Assembly (NCBI RefSeq): GCF_016899425.1
Contig: NZ_CP045995.1
Location: forward strand, 620,001-684,000
Source of the DNA: Burkholderia sp. MS389
Lineage (GTDB): Bacteria > Pseudomonadota > Gammaproteobacteria > Burkholderiales > Burkholderiaceae
Direction: 5' to 3'
Length of the DNA: 64,000 bases
Each line of letters begins with the position of its first letter. Position 1 is the stretch's first letter. Of this stretch, positions 36,226 to 43,473 are shown in pieces. The notes under the pieces are model-generated. The model was not told the DNA's origin, made no database searches, and saw nothing but the letters and a program-made list of their open reading frames with translations. The position numbers and the translations under genes were made by a program.

Positions 36226-38799
36226 TCAAACGGTTGCGGGTTCGGCGACGACGGGAATCGACACGGGTTTCCCGCCCCCGCGCTCGCCGGGCGTCGCGGG
36301 CCGGATCTGGCCGCGCGTCTCGACGAACTCGATGGTCGTATCCGGCGCGTCGCTGTTCACGAAGTGGCGGAAGCGCTTGCGCGTGTCGGGATCGGTGACG
36401 GCGCGCTTCCATTCGCACTCGTAGGTGTCGACCACGTGCTGCATGTCGGCTTCGAGCTCGGCCGCGATCCCGAGCTTGTCGTGCACGACGACGTCGGCCA
36501 GATAATCAAGGCCGCCTTCGAGGTTGTCGCGCCACACGCTGGTGCGTTGCAGCCGGTCGGCCGTGCGCACGTAGAACATCAGGAAGCGGTCGATATAGCG
36601 GATCAGCGTGTCGCGATCGAGATCGGACGCAAGCAGTTCCGCGTGGCGCGGCTTCATCCCGCCGTTGCCGCACACGTACAGGTTCCAGCCCTTCTCGGTC
36701 GCGATGATGCCGACGTCCTTGCCCTGCGCTTCCGCGCACTCGCGCGTGCAGCCGGACACGCCGAACTTGATCTTGTGCGGCGCGCGCAGCCCCTTGTAGC
36801 GATTTTCCAGGTCGATCGCGAGGCCGACCGAATCGTCGACGCCGTAGCGGCACCACGTCGACCCGACGCACGACTTCACCGTGCGCAGCGCCTTGCCGTA
36901 CGCGTGCCCCGATTCGAAGCCGGCCGCGATCAGCTCCTCCCAGATCGACGGCAGTTGCTCGACGCGCGCGCCGAACAGGTCGACGCGCTGGCCGCCGGTG
37001 ATCTTCGTGTAGAGGCCATATTTTTTCGCGACCTGGCCGACCGCGATCAGCCCTTCCGGCGTGACTTCGCCGCCCGGCATGCGCGGCACGACCGAATACG
37101 TGCCGTCGCGCTGAATGTTCGCGAGGTAGTAGTCGTTCGAATCCTGCAGGCCCGCGTGCTCCTTCTTCAGCACGAACTCGTTGAAGCACGACGCGAGGAT
37201 GCCCGCGACGGCCGGCTTGCACACGTCGCAGCCGAGCCCGCGGCCGTGCTTGTGCAGCAATGCGTCGAACGTCGTGATGCGCTCGACGCGGATCAGGTGG
37301 AACAGCTCCTGGCGCGAATACGGGAAGTGCTCGCACAGATGGTTGTTGACCGCGAGGCCCTGCTTCTTCATCTCGGCCTTCATGATCTGCGTGACGAGCG
37401 GCACGCAGCCGCCGCACGACGTGCCGGCGCCCGTGCACGTCTTCAGCGCGCCGAGGCTCGTCGCGCCGTCTGCGACGGCCGCGCAGATCTGCGACTTCGA
37501 CACGTTGTTGCATGAGCAGATCTGCGCGCCTTCCGGCAGCGCATCGACGCCGATCGCCGGCTTCGCCGCGCCGTCCGACGACGGCAGGATCAGGAATTCC
37601 GGCGACTCGGGCAACTCGATGCGGTTCAGCATCATCTGCAGCAGCGTGCCGTACTCGGCCGCATCGCCGACCATCACCGCGCCGTGCAGGAACTTGCCGC
37701 AGTCGGACACCACGAGCTTCTTGTAGACCTGGCGGCGCTCGTCCGCGTACTGGTAGGTGCGGCTGCCGGCCGTCGTGCCGTGCGCGTCGCCGATGCTCGC
37801 GACGTCGACGCCCATCAGCTTCAGCTTGGTGCTCATGTCGGCGCCGGCGAACGCGGCGTCCGCCGCTTCGTCCGCGTCGCCCGCGAGCTGCTTCGCGACC
37901 ACGCGCGCCATGTCGTAGCCGGGCGCGACGAGGCCGTACACCATGCCGTTCCAGGCCGCGCATTCGCCGATCGCGTAGATGTCGGCGTCGCTCGTGCGGC
38001 ACGCGTCGTCGATCGCGATGCCGCCGCGCGGGCCGATCTCGAGCCCGCACGCGCGGGCCAGTTCGTCCCGGGGACGGATGCCGGCCGAGAACACGATCAT
38101 GTCGGTATCGAGATGCGAGCCGTCGGCGAACGCCATCCGGTGCGCGCCTTCGTCGCCGTCGACGATTTCGAGCGTGTTCTTGCCGGTATGCACGGTCACG
38201 CCGAGCGCCTCGATCTTCGCGCGCAGCATCCGGCCGCCGCCGTCGTCGACCTGCACGGCCATCAGGCGCGGCGCGAATTCGACGACGTGCGTTTCAAGCC
38301 CCATGTCGCGCAGCGCCTTCGCGCATTCGAGGCCGAGCAGCCCGCCGCCGATCACGACGCCGCGCTTCGCGTGCGCGCCGCACGCCTGCATCGCTTCGAG
38401 ATCCTCGATCGTCCGGTACACGAAGCAGCCCGCGCGATCGCGGCCCGGCACCGGCGGCACGAACGGACGCGAGCCGGTGGCGAGTACCAGCTTGTCGTAC
38501 GCGAGCGTTTCGCCCGACGCGAGCGTGACCATATGCGCGGCGCGGTCGATCGATGCGACTTGCGCGTTCAGGCGCAGGTCGAATTGCGGATGGCGCGCGA
38601 AGAAGCCAGGTTCGACGAGCGACAGCTCGTCCGCCGACTTGCCGGCGAAGAATTCCGACAGATGCACGCGATCGTAGGCCGGGCGCGGCTCCTCGCCGAG
38701 CACGGTGGCCTGCAGCGCGCCGGCCACGCCGGCTTGCGCCGCGACGCATTCGAGGAGCTTGTGGCCGACCATGCCGTGGCCGATGACGATGAGTTTCAT
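36226..38799 (-). CDS. nirB: NAD(P)H nitrite reductase large subunit NirB
   Basis: 857 residues. The N-terminal FAD/NAD domain carries IGHGMVGHKL and VVIGGGLLGLECAKAL. A BFD-like 2Fe-2S region follows (CSCNNVSKSQICAAV, CTGAGTSCGGC). The siroheme/4Fe-4S domain has SCVGSTWCRYG and GCTRECAEAQGKD. NirB takes NADH electrons through FAD and 2Fe-2S to siroheme and reduces nitrite to ammonium. The ATG at 38799 has AAGGA about 10 bases upstream. It follows the transporter gene by 21 bp. The siroheme requirement fits the divergent cobA gene at 40806. Confidence 0.97.
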   Translation of the reverse strand: MKLIVIGHGMVGHKLLECVAAQAGVAGALQATVLGEEPRPAYDRVHLSEFFAGKSADELSLVEPGFFARHPQFDLRLNAQVASIDRAAHMVTLASGETLAYDKLVLATGSRPFVPPVPGRDRAGCFVYRTIEDLEAMQACGAHAKRGVVIGGGLLGLECAKALRDMGLETHVVEFAPRLMAVQVDDGGGRMLRAKIEALGVTVHTGKNTLEIVDGDEGAHRMAFADGSHLDTDMIVFSAGIRPRDELARACGLEIGPRGGIAIDDACRTSDADIYAIGECAAWNGMVYGLVAPGYDMARVVAKQLAGDADEAADAAFAGADMSTKLKLMGVDVASIGDAHGTTAGSRTYQYADERRQVYKKLVVSDCGKFLHGAVMVGDAAEYGTLLQMMLNRIELPESPEFLILPSSDGAAKPAIGVDALPEGAQICSCNNVSKSQICAAVADGATSLGALKTCTGAGTSCGGCVPLVTQIMKAEMKKQGLAVNNHLCEHFPYSRQELFHLIRVERITTFDALLHKHGRGLGCDVCKPAVAGILASCFNEFVLKKEHAGLQDSNDYYLANIQRDGTYSVVPRMPGGEVTPEGLIAVGQVAKKYGLYTKITGGQRVDLFGARVEQLPSIWEELIAAGFESGHAYGKALRTVKSCVGSTWCRYGVDDSVGLAIDLENRYKGLRAPHKIKFGVSGCTRECAEAQGKDVGIIATEKGWNLYVCGNGGMKPRHAELLASDLDRDTLIRYIDRFLMFYVRTADRLQRTSVWRDNLEGGLDYLADVVVHDKLGIAAELEADMQHVVDTYECEWKRAVTDPDTRKRFRHFVNSDAPDTTIEFVETRGQIRPATPGERGGGKPVSIPVVAEPATV

Positions 38800-38820
38800 G
38801 ATGACGGTTCCTTCGGTCGA

Positions 38821-40146
38821 TCAGTTCGCGGCGCTCGCGGCGGCCAGCGCGCGATCGCGCAGCTCGGCTTCGCGCGCCTTGTGTTCTTCGCTGAAGCGCA
38901 CGGCCATCGCGCACAACGCGGTCGCGGTCACGGCAAGGCCGAGCAGGCTCAACGTGTGCTGCACATCGCCGACGCCCTTCAGCAGGAAAGCCGCGGCGAC
39001 CGCGCCGACGTTGCCGCCCGCGCCGACGATGCCCGCGACGCCGCCGAGCGCCTTGCGGTCGATGAACGGCACCAGCGCGTAGGTCGCGCCGCACGCCATG
39101 TGCGTGAAGAGGCCGAAGGTGAGCATCGCGACGAGCGCGATGCCGATGCCTTGCGCATGCGAGAACCAGATCAGCCCGAGCCCTTCGCCGATGATCAGCG
39201 CGCACAGCAGCGTCGCGCGCACGTCGAGACTGCGGCGTGCGGCGATCTTGTCGGACAGCCAGCCGCCGAGCGCGCGGGCGAACAGCGCGAGCAGCCCGAA
39301 CATCCCGACCGCGAAGCCGGCGTCCTTCAGCGACAGCTTGAAGTGATCGACGTAGTACAGCGCGGCGATGTTGTGGATGAACACCTCGACGCCGAAGCAC
39401 GCGCCGTACGTGACGAACAGCATCCACACGCGGTAGTTGCCGCAGGCCGCGAAGAAGCTCGCCCAGCCGCCCTTCTTGCCGCTGTCGATCGTTACGCCCT
39501 GCTTGCGCAGCGCGACGAAATCGCCTTGCGGGCAGTCCTGCGTGAAACGCCAGTACGCCCACGCCATCACGAGCATCGCCACGCCCGGCACGACCAGCGC
39601 GATGCGCCACGACGAATCCTCGCCGAAGCCGAGCATCAGGCCCGCGGCGACGAGCAGCGGCATCAGCGCCTGCGTCGCGCCCGCGCCGGCATTGCCCCAG
39701 CCGGCCGTCGTCGCGTTCGCGGTGCCGACCACGTTCGGCGCGAACATCACCGACGTGTGGTACTGCGTGATCACGAAGCCCGCGCCGATCGCGCCGATGC
39801 CGAGCCGGCAGATCAGGAACCACAGGTAGTCGTGCGTGAACGACACGGCGAACACGGGAATCGCGCCGAGCAGCAGCAGCCCGGCATACACGCGGCGCGG
39901 GCCGAAGCGGTCGCACATCGGGCCGACCAGCAGCCGCACGGCGATCGTCGCGGCGACCGCGGCGATGTTGATGTTCGCGACTTGCGCCGCCGTGAGATGG
40001 AATTCGCGCGCGATCAGCGGCATCAGCGGCGCGCACGCGAACCACGCGAAGAAGCATACGAAGAACGCCATCCACGTCAGATGGAACGCGCGCATCGGCG
40101 CGGTGCGGAGGCTGAAGAGATCGATACGGGTAGCTTTGTCGGTCAT
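38821..40146 (-). CDS. NarK/NasA-type nitrate/nitrite MFS transporter
   Basis: 441 residues from the ATG at 40146; the longer frame to 40224 runs through the leader terminator and is unlikely. About 12 membrane helices are visible. The two nitrate signature motifs are present, GWGNAGAGATQALMPLL in the fifth helix region and GAGGNVGAVAAAFLLKG in the eleventh, along with the MFS loop motif GPMCDRFGPRR. It imports nitrate for the downstream reductases. It is the first gene of a leftward operon whose 140-base leader contains hairpins with AACGGC loops and an intrinsic terminator ending 17 bases before the ATG, and a sigma-54 promoter at 40298-40312. Confidence 0.95.
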   Translation of the reverse strand: MTDKATRIDLFSLRTAPMRAFHLTWMAFFVCFFAWFACAPLMPLIAREFHLTAAQVANINIAAVAATIAVRLLVGPMCDRFGPRRVYAGLLLLGAIPVFAVSFTHDYLWFLICRLGIGAIGAGFVITQYHTSVMFAPNVVGTANATTAGWGNAGAGATQALMPLLVAAGLMLGFGEDSSWRIALVVPGVAMLVMAWAYWRFTQDCPQGDFVALRKQGVTIDSGKKGGWASFFAACGNYRVWMLFVTYGACFGVEVFIHNIAALYYVDHFKLSLKDAGFAVGMFGLLALFARALGGWLSDKIAARRSLDVRATLLCALIIGEGLGLIWFSHAQGIGIALVAMLTFGLFTHMACGATYALVPFIDRKALGGVAGIVGAGGNVGAVAAAFLLKGVGDVQHTLSLLGLAVTATALCAMAVRFSEEHKAREAELRDRALAAASAAN

Positions 40147-40162
40147 GTCGTCCGCCCAAACG

Positions 40163-40218
40163 AAAAACGGCGTCCTGCGCACCCGGTCTCGTCGAGACCC
40201 GATGCGTAGGACGCCGTT
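40163..40218 (-). terminator. intrinsic terminator in narK leader, predicted NasT antitermination target
   Basis: On the minus strand, AACGGCGTCCT (40218-40208) pairs with AGGACGCCGTT (40176-40166). Inside this, CGCATC pairs with GGTGCG and GGTCTC with GAGACC around a three-base loop, giving about 23 base pairs with two mismatches. Five T residues (40167-40163) follow directly. The hairpin ends 17 bases upstream of the narK start codon, so unless prevented it should end transcription before the operon. Its 5' arm also contains the second AACGGC hexaloop (40218-40213), so that loop and the terminator are mutually exclusive. Confidence 0.88.
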
Positions 40219-40222
40219 GCCC
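40209..40222 (-). promoter_or_regulatory. ANTAR-type hexaloop hairpin 2 of narK leader
   Basis: On the minus strand GGGC (40222-40219), loop AACGGC (40218-40213) and GTCC (40212-40209) form a 4-bp stem including a G-U pair, with A at loop position 1 and G at position 4, the residues known to be conserved for ANTAR proteins. The loop and 3' strand are also the start of the terminator 5' arm. The stem is short, and the spacer from hairpin 1 is 38 bases, longer than in described cases. Confidence 0.5.
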
Positions 40223-40260
40223 ATGAAGCCCGTTGCCGGGCGCGTCAGTATTCGGTACTG

Positions 40261-40286
40261 CGGGCGAATCGCCGTTGATCCGCCCG
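40261..40286 (-). promoter_or_regulatory. ANTAR-type hexaloop hairpin 1 of narK leader
   Basis: On the minus strand CGGGCGGATC (40286-40277) pairs over 10 bp, with one G-U, to GATTCGCCCG (40270-40261), closing the six-base loop AACGGC (40276-40271). A1 and G4 of the loop match the ANTAR recognition pattern. The predicted start of transcription from the sigma-54 promoter is about 40286, so this hairpin would be the very 5' end of the RNA, as in the Klebsiella nasF leader. Confidence 0.75.
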
Positions 40287-40297
40287 AACCAGCTTAC

Positions 40298-40312
40298 GCA
40301 AACGCCGTGCCA
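40298..40312 (-). promoter_or_regulatory. sigma-54 promoter of narK-nirB-nirD-nasA
   Basis: On the minus strand the bases 40312 to 40298 read TGGCACG, GCGT, TTGC, an exact match to the -24/-12 consensus with GG and GC separated by 10 bases. Transcription should begin about 12 bases after the C of the -12 element, near 40286, where leader hairpin 1 begins. Two NtrC-like sites lie 135 and 156 bp upstream of that start. The -24/-12 match is seen directly; activity is inference. Confidence 0.85.
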
Positions 40313-40413
40313 TATCGGCACGAATCCGGCCGAAAGCCTCGTCGCACAAGGCTTGCCGGACAGCACGCGACGCGAGGCGACGCATCGCGCGCTCTCCGTC
40401 GCGATGCACCGAG

Positions 40414-40449
40414 GCACAGATGTGGTGCGCTGCAGCACTGTCGCCGTGC
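40414..40449 (+). promoter_or_regulatory. two NtrC-like enhancer sites between the nas operons
   Basis: Site 1 is GCAC-N7-GTGC at 40414-40428 (GCACAGATGTGGTGC) and site 2 is GCAC-N7-GTGC at 40435-40449 (GCACTGTCGCCGTGC). The centres are 21 bp apart, two helical turns, typical of paired NtrC dimers. The known NtrC consensus is GCACC-N5-GGTGC. They stand 135 and 156 bp from the leftward start and 191 and 170 bp from the rightward start, so one enhancer pair could serve both sigma-54 promoters. Confidence 0.7.
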
Positions 40450-40585
40450 GACATCGCGGTGCGCGCGGACGGCGCACGATGCACACCGATGCGACATGGC
40501 GATGGCCTATGTGAGGCATGCGCATGCACGCGTGCGGCCATCGCGCAGTGCATCGCGGCATGCGCTGACCGCGCGTTGCGTCGGT

Positions 40586-40600
40586 TGGCCCGGATATTGC
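40586..40600 (+). promoter_or_regulatory. sigma-54 promoter of cobA-nasT-nasS
   Basis: Bases 40586-40600 read TGGCCCG, GATA, TTGC, one mismatch from the -24/-12 consensus and with the required 10-base spacing between GG (40587-40588) and GC (40599-40600). A T precedes and follows. The predicted transcription start is near 40612, two bases before a strong hexaloop hairpin, mirroring the narK side. Confidence 0.78.
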
Positions 40601-40614
40601 TGAACGCTATGCAT

Positions 40615-40634
40615 CACCGGCAACGGCGCCGGTG
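40615..40634 (+). promoter_or_regulatory. ANTAR-type hexaloop hairpin 1 of cobA leader
   Basis: CACCGGC (40615-40621) pairs perfectly with GCCGGTG (40628-40634) around the loop AACGGC (40622-40627), the same loop as on the narK side. A U-G pair can extend the stem outward. It would form at the 5' end of the cobA transcript. Loop A1 and G4 fit ANTAR protein recognition. Confidence 0.68.
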
Positions 40635-40680
40635 GGCAGTCCCCGCAAAACCCTGCCCGCCCTTCACGGCGGGTCCGACA

Positions 40681-40694
40681 GGACAACGGCGTCC
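40681..40694 (+). promoter_or_regulatory. ANTAR-type hexaloop hairpin 2 of cobA leader
   Basis: GGAC (40681-40684), loop AACGGC (40685-40690) and GTCC (40691-40694) form a 4-bp stem almost identical to hairpin 2 of the narK leader. A GC-rich hairpin at about 40704-40723 followed by GTTTC lies downstream but lacks a proper T-run, so no clear intrinsic terminator is seen on this side. Confidence 0.45.
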
Positions 40695-40805
40695 CCCCGT
40701 GCACGGCACGGCCGGATGCCGGTGCGTTTCGACCGCCCGCCGCCGCCGCGCAACAACGCGACATCAGACCGCCGCAGCGATGCGATGCGGCACAGGAATA
40801 CGACA

Positions 40806-41567
40806 ATGACGACAGGCAAAGTCACGCTGCTGGGCGCCGGCCCCGGCGACCCCGATCTCCTCACGCTGAAGGCGGTAAAGGCGCTGGCCGCCGCCGACGT
40901 GCTGCTGCTCGACGATCTCGTCGCGCCCGGCATTGTCGGACTCGCGCCGCAGGCGCGCGTGATCCGCGTCGGCAAGCGCGGCGGCTGCCGCTCCACGCCG
41001 CAGGCGTTCATCGAGAAGCTGATGCGTCGCTACGCGCTGCGCGGCGCGCACGTGGTGCGCGTGAAGGGCGGCGACGCGCTGCTGTTCGGGCGCGCCGGCG
41101 AAGAGCTCGCGACGCTGCGCGCGGCCGCGATTCCGGTCGAGATCGTCAACGGCATCTCGTCGGGATTCGCCGCCGCCGCGAGCCTCGGCATCTCGCTCAC
41201 GCACCGCGAGCACTGCCAGGGCGTCACGTTCGTCACCGCGCACCGCCAGGACCATGGCGAACCCGACTGGGCACGGCTCGCGGCGACCGGCACCACGCTC
41301 GCGATCTACATGGGGATGAGCCGCGTCGACAGCATCGCGGCCGGCCTGCTCGCCGCGCTCCCCGCGTCGACGCCGGCGGCAGCCGTGCAATGGGCCGGCA
41401 CGCCCGACGAGCGCCGCTGGACCGGCACGCTCGGCACGCTCGCGCGCGGCGTCGAAGCGGCGCGGCTCGGCAGCCCGGCCGTGATCCTCGTCGGCGGCGC
41501 GATCGGCGAAGCGGCCGCGCAGGACGCGGACGCGGCAGCCGACGCGGCGCTTGCGCGGGCCGCCTGA
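40806..41567 (+). CDS. cobA: uroporphyrinogen-III C-methyltransferase (siroheme branch)
   Basis: 253 residues from the ATG at 40806, with AGGA about 9 bases upstream; the frame runs open to 40632 but that part is leader. Family motifs are LLGAGPGDPDLLTLKAVKAL at residues 7-26, VKGGDALLFGRAGEE, and GISSGFAAAASLGISLTHR. It adds two methyl groups to uroporphyrinogen III to give precorrin-2, the step toward siroheme. NirB, in the opposite operon, needs siroheme, so the divergent arrangement makes functional sense. There is no CysG-type dehydrogenase/chelatase part. nasT begins 120 bp downstream. Confidence 0.95.
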   Translation: MTTGKVTLLGAGPGDPDLLTLKAVKALAAADVLLLDDLVAPGIVGLAPQARVIRVGKRGGCRSTPQAFIEKLMRRYALRGAHVVRVKGGDALLFGRAGEELATLRAAAIPVEIVNGISSGFAAAASLGISLTHREHCQGVTFVTAHRQDHGEPDWARLAATGTTLAIYMGMSRVDSIAAGLLAALPASTPAAAVQWAGTPDERRWTGTLGTLARGVEAARLGSPAVILVGGAIGEAAAQDADAAADAALARAA

Positions 41568-41687
41568 CATGCGCGGCATCGCGCGGCCTCAGCCGCTCCC
41601 CGTTTCCTTTCGCCCCGGCCGCGCGTGCGGCCTGCCTGCATCGCTCGCCGGTTGCACCGACGCATCACTGCTCCTGTTGCCCGCCTC

Positions 41688-42281
41688 ATGAGTTCGTCCG
41701 CCCCCGCCCGCCTGCGCGTGCTGCTCGTCACCGATACCGACAAGCCGATCGGCGAACTCGGCGACGCGCTCGCGCGCCTCGGCTACGAGATGCTGAACGA
41801 CGTCGCGACGCCCGCGCGCCTGCCGGCGGCCGTCGAGGAGCAACGCCCCGACGTCGTGATCATCGATACCGATTCGCCGTCGCGCGACACGCTCGAGCAA
41901 CTCGCGGTCATGCATGCAACCGCGCCGCGCCCCGTGCTGATGTTCAGCCACGACGCCGACCAGGAACTGATCCGCGCGGCGGTCGGCGCGGGCGTCAGCG
42001 CATATCTCGTCGAAGGGTTGTCGGCCGAGCGCCTCGCGCCGATTCTCGAAGTCGCGCTCGCGCGCTTCTCGCACGACGACGCGCTGCGCCGCCGGCTGGC
42101 CGACGTCGAGCGCGAACTCGAGGAGCGCAAGCTGATCGACCGCGCGAAACGCGTGCTGATGGACCAGCGCAAGCTGTCCGAACACGACGCCTATGCGGCG
42201 CTGCGCAAGCGCGCGATGGATCAGGGCCTGCGCATCGTCGACGTCGCGCGACAATTGCTCGACGCGTCACCCCAGTCATGA
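41688..42281 (+). CDS. nasT: ANTAR-domain RNA-binding antiterminator NasT
   Basis: 197 residues from the ATG at 41688; the longer frame to 41625 lacks a ribosome site. The N-terminal part is a receiver-like domain (LRVLLVTDTDKPIGELG, PDVVIIDTDSPS). The C-terminal ANTAR domain carries the three-helix pattern LEERKLIDRAKRVLMDQRKLSEHDAYAALRKRAMDQG. NasT binds paired hexaloop RNA hairpins and prevents transcription termination; without nitrate it is held inactive by NasS. The stop overlaps the nasS start (ATGA, 42278-42281). Its likely RNA target, with AACGGC loops and a terminator, lies in the narK leader at 40163-40286. Confidence 0.93.
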   Translation: MSSSAPARLRVLLVTDTDKPIGELGDALARLGYEMLNDVATPARLPAAVEEQRPDVVIIDTDSPSRDTLEQLAVMHATAPRPVLMFSHDADQELIRAAVGAGVSAYLVEGLSAERLAPILEVALARFSHDDALRRRLADVERELEERKLIDRAKRVLMDQRKLSEHDAYAALRKRAMDQGLRIVDVARQLLDASPQS

Positions 42282-43339
42282 GTCCAATGAATACCTCTCC
42301 TCCCGCCGCGCCGGAACGCGCGCATCTTCGCCTCGGGTTCGTCGCGCTCAGCGACGCGGCCCCGCTGATCGTCGCGCAACGCCTGAACCTCGGTGCGCGT
42401 CATGGCCTCACGCTCGAATTAAGCCGCCAGCCGTCGTGGGCGGCCGTGCGCGACAAGCTGCTCAGCGGCGAGCTCGACGCCGCGCATGCGCTGTATGGGC
42501 TCGTCTGCGGGCTGCAGCTCGGCATCGGCGGCCCGCAGGCCGACATGGCCGCGCTGATGGTGCTGAACCGCAACGGCCAGGCGATCACGTTGTCGCGCGG
42601 CCTCGCCGACGCTTACCGTGAGACCGGCAGCGTGCGCGCCGCGTTCGCGACGCTCGGCCGCAAGCCGCTGCTCGCGCAAACTTTCCCGACCGGCACGCAC
42701 GCGATGTGGCTGAACGCATGGCTCGCGTCGCACGGCGTCGATCCGCTGCGCGACGTGCGCAGCGTCGTGATTCCGCCGCCCGAGATGGTCGCGGCACTCG
42801 CGGGCGGCGAGCTCGACGGCTTCTGCGCGGGCGAGCCGTGGCACGCGGTGGCCGAAGCGTGCGGCGCAGGCCGCACCGTCGCCGTCACGAGCGAGATCTG
42901 GCCCGATCACCCGGAGAAGGTGCTCGCGACCCGGCGCGATTTCGTCGCACTGTATCCGGCCGCCTCACGTGCGCTGGTCCGCACGCTCGTCGACGCATGC
43001 GCGTGGCTCGACAGCGCCGCGCACCGCCGCGAGGCGGCCGACTGGCTCGCGTCGCCCGACGCGCTGGGCGTGCCGGCCCGGCTGATCGCGCCGCGCCTGC
43101 TCGGCGACTACGGCGCGGGGCCGTTTGCGACGCCGCCGCTGCCGATCCGCTTTCACGACGGCGGCGCGGTGAACCGGCCCGACCCGCGCGAGGGCCAGTG
43201 GTTCCTGTCGCAATACCGGCGCTGGGGCATGCTCGACGGTTCGCACGACGACGCGGGCATCGCCGCGGCGATCGCGCAGACCGCGTTGTATGATGCTGCG
43301 GTCGCCGAAGGCGGCGCGGCGGGTCTGTCGCTGGCGTAG
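42278..43339 (+). CDS. nasS: nitrate/nitrite sensor protein NasS
   Basis: 353 residues. It resembles the periplasmic nitrate-binding proteins NrtA/CmpA (LRLGFVALSDAAPLIVAQRLNLGARHGL, ALYGLVCGLQLGIGGPQADMAALMVLNRNGQAITLS, TFPTGTHAMWLNAWLA) but has no signal peptide, which is the mark of cytoplasmic NasS. It binds nitrate or nitrite and then releases NasT. The ATG at 42278 overlaps the nasT stop by ATGA, so the two are translationally coupled and likely made in fixed ratio. Confidence 0.93.
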   Translation: MSPMNTSPPAAPERAHLRLGFVALSDAAPLIVAQRLNLGARHGLTLELSRQPSWAAVRDKLLSGELDAAHALYGLVCGLQLGIGGPQADMAALMVLNRNGQAITLSRGLADAYRETGSVRAAFATLGRKPLLAQTFPTGTHAMWLNAWLASHGVDPLRDVRSVVIPPPEMVAALAGGELDGFCAGEPWHAVAEACGAGRTVAVTSEIWPDHPEKVLATRRDFVALYPAASRALVRTLVDACAWLDSAAHRREAADWLASPDALGVPARLIAPRLLGDYGAGPFATPPLPIRFHDGGAVNRPDPREGQWFLSQYRRWGMLDGSHDDAGIAAAIAQTALYDAAVAEGGAAGLSLA

Positions 43340-43473
43340 CGCGTAGCCGTAGCGCGCACCGCGCAGTGCAGCCGGTCCCCGCTGGCGCCCCGGAGGCGGC
43401 GCGGCCGCCGACCGCCGGCCGCTCGTGCCGCTCGGGCGACACCGCGTTGCCACCTCATCCCCGCTCCGAATCA

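Noticed and set aside
37684..40209. Very long open frame on the opposite strand of nirB and narK (841 codons)
   Set aside because: High-GC shadow frame rich in Arg, Ala and His with no protein-like pattern; nirB and narK are certain on the other strand.
40246..40260. CAGUA-CCGAA-UACUG hairpin just after narK leader hairpin 1, as the classical second ANTAR loop
   Set aside because: Its position fits better than the downstream AACGGC loop, and ACCGAA would have A1 and G4, but the A pairs with U so the loop is five bases, not six. Kept only as an alternative.
40704..40723. GC-rich hairpin in the cobA leader as intrinsic terminator
   Set aside because: The stem has a bulge and is followed by GTTTCG, not a T-run.
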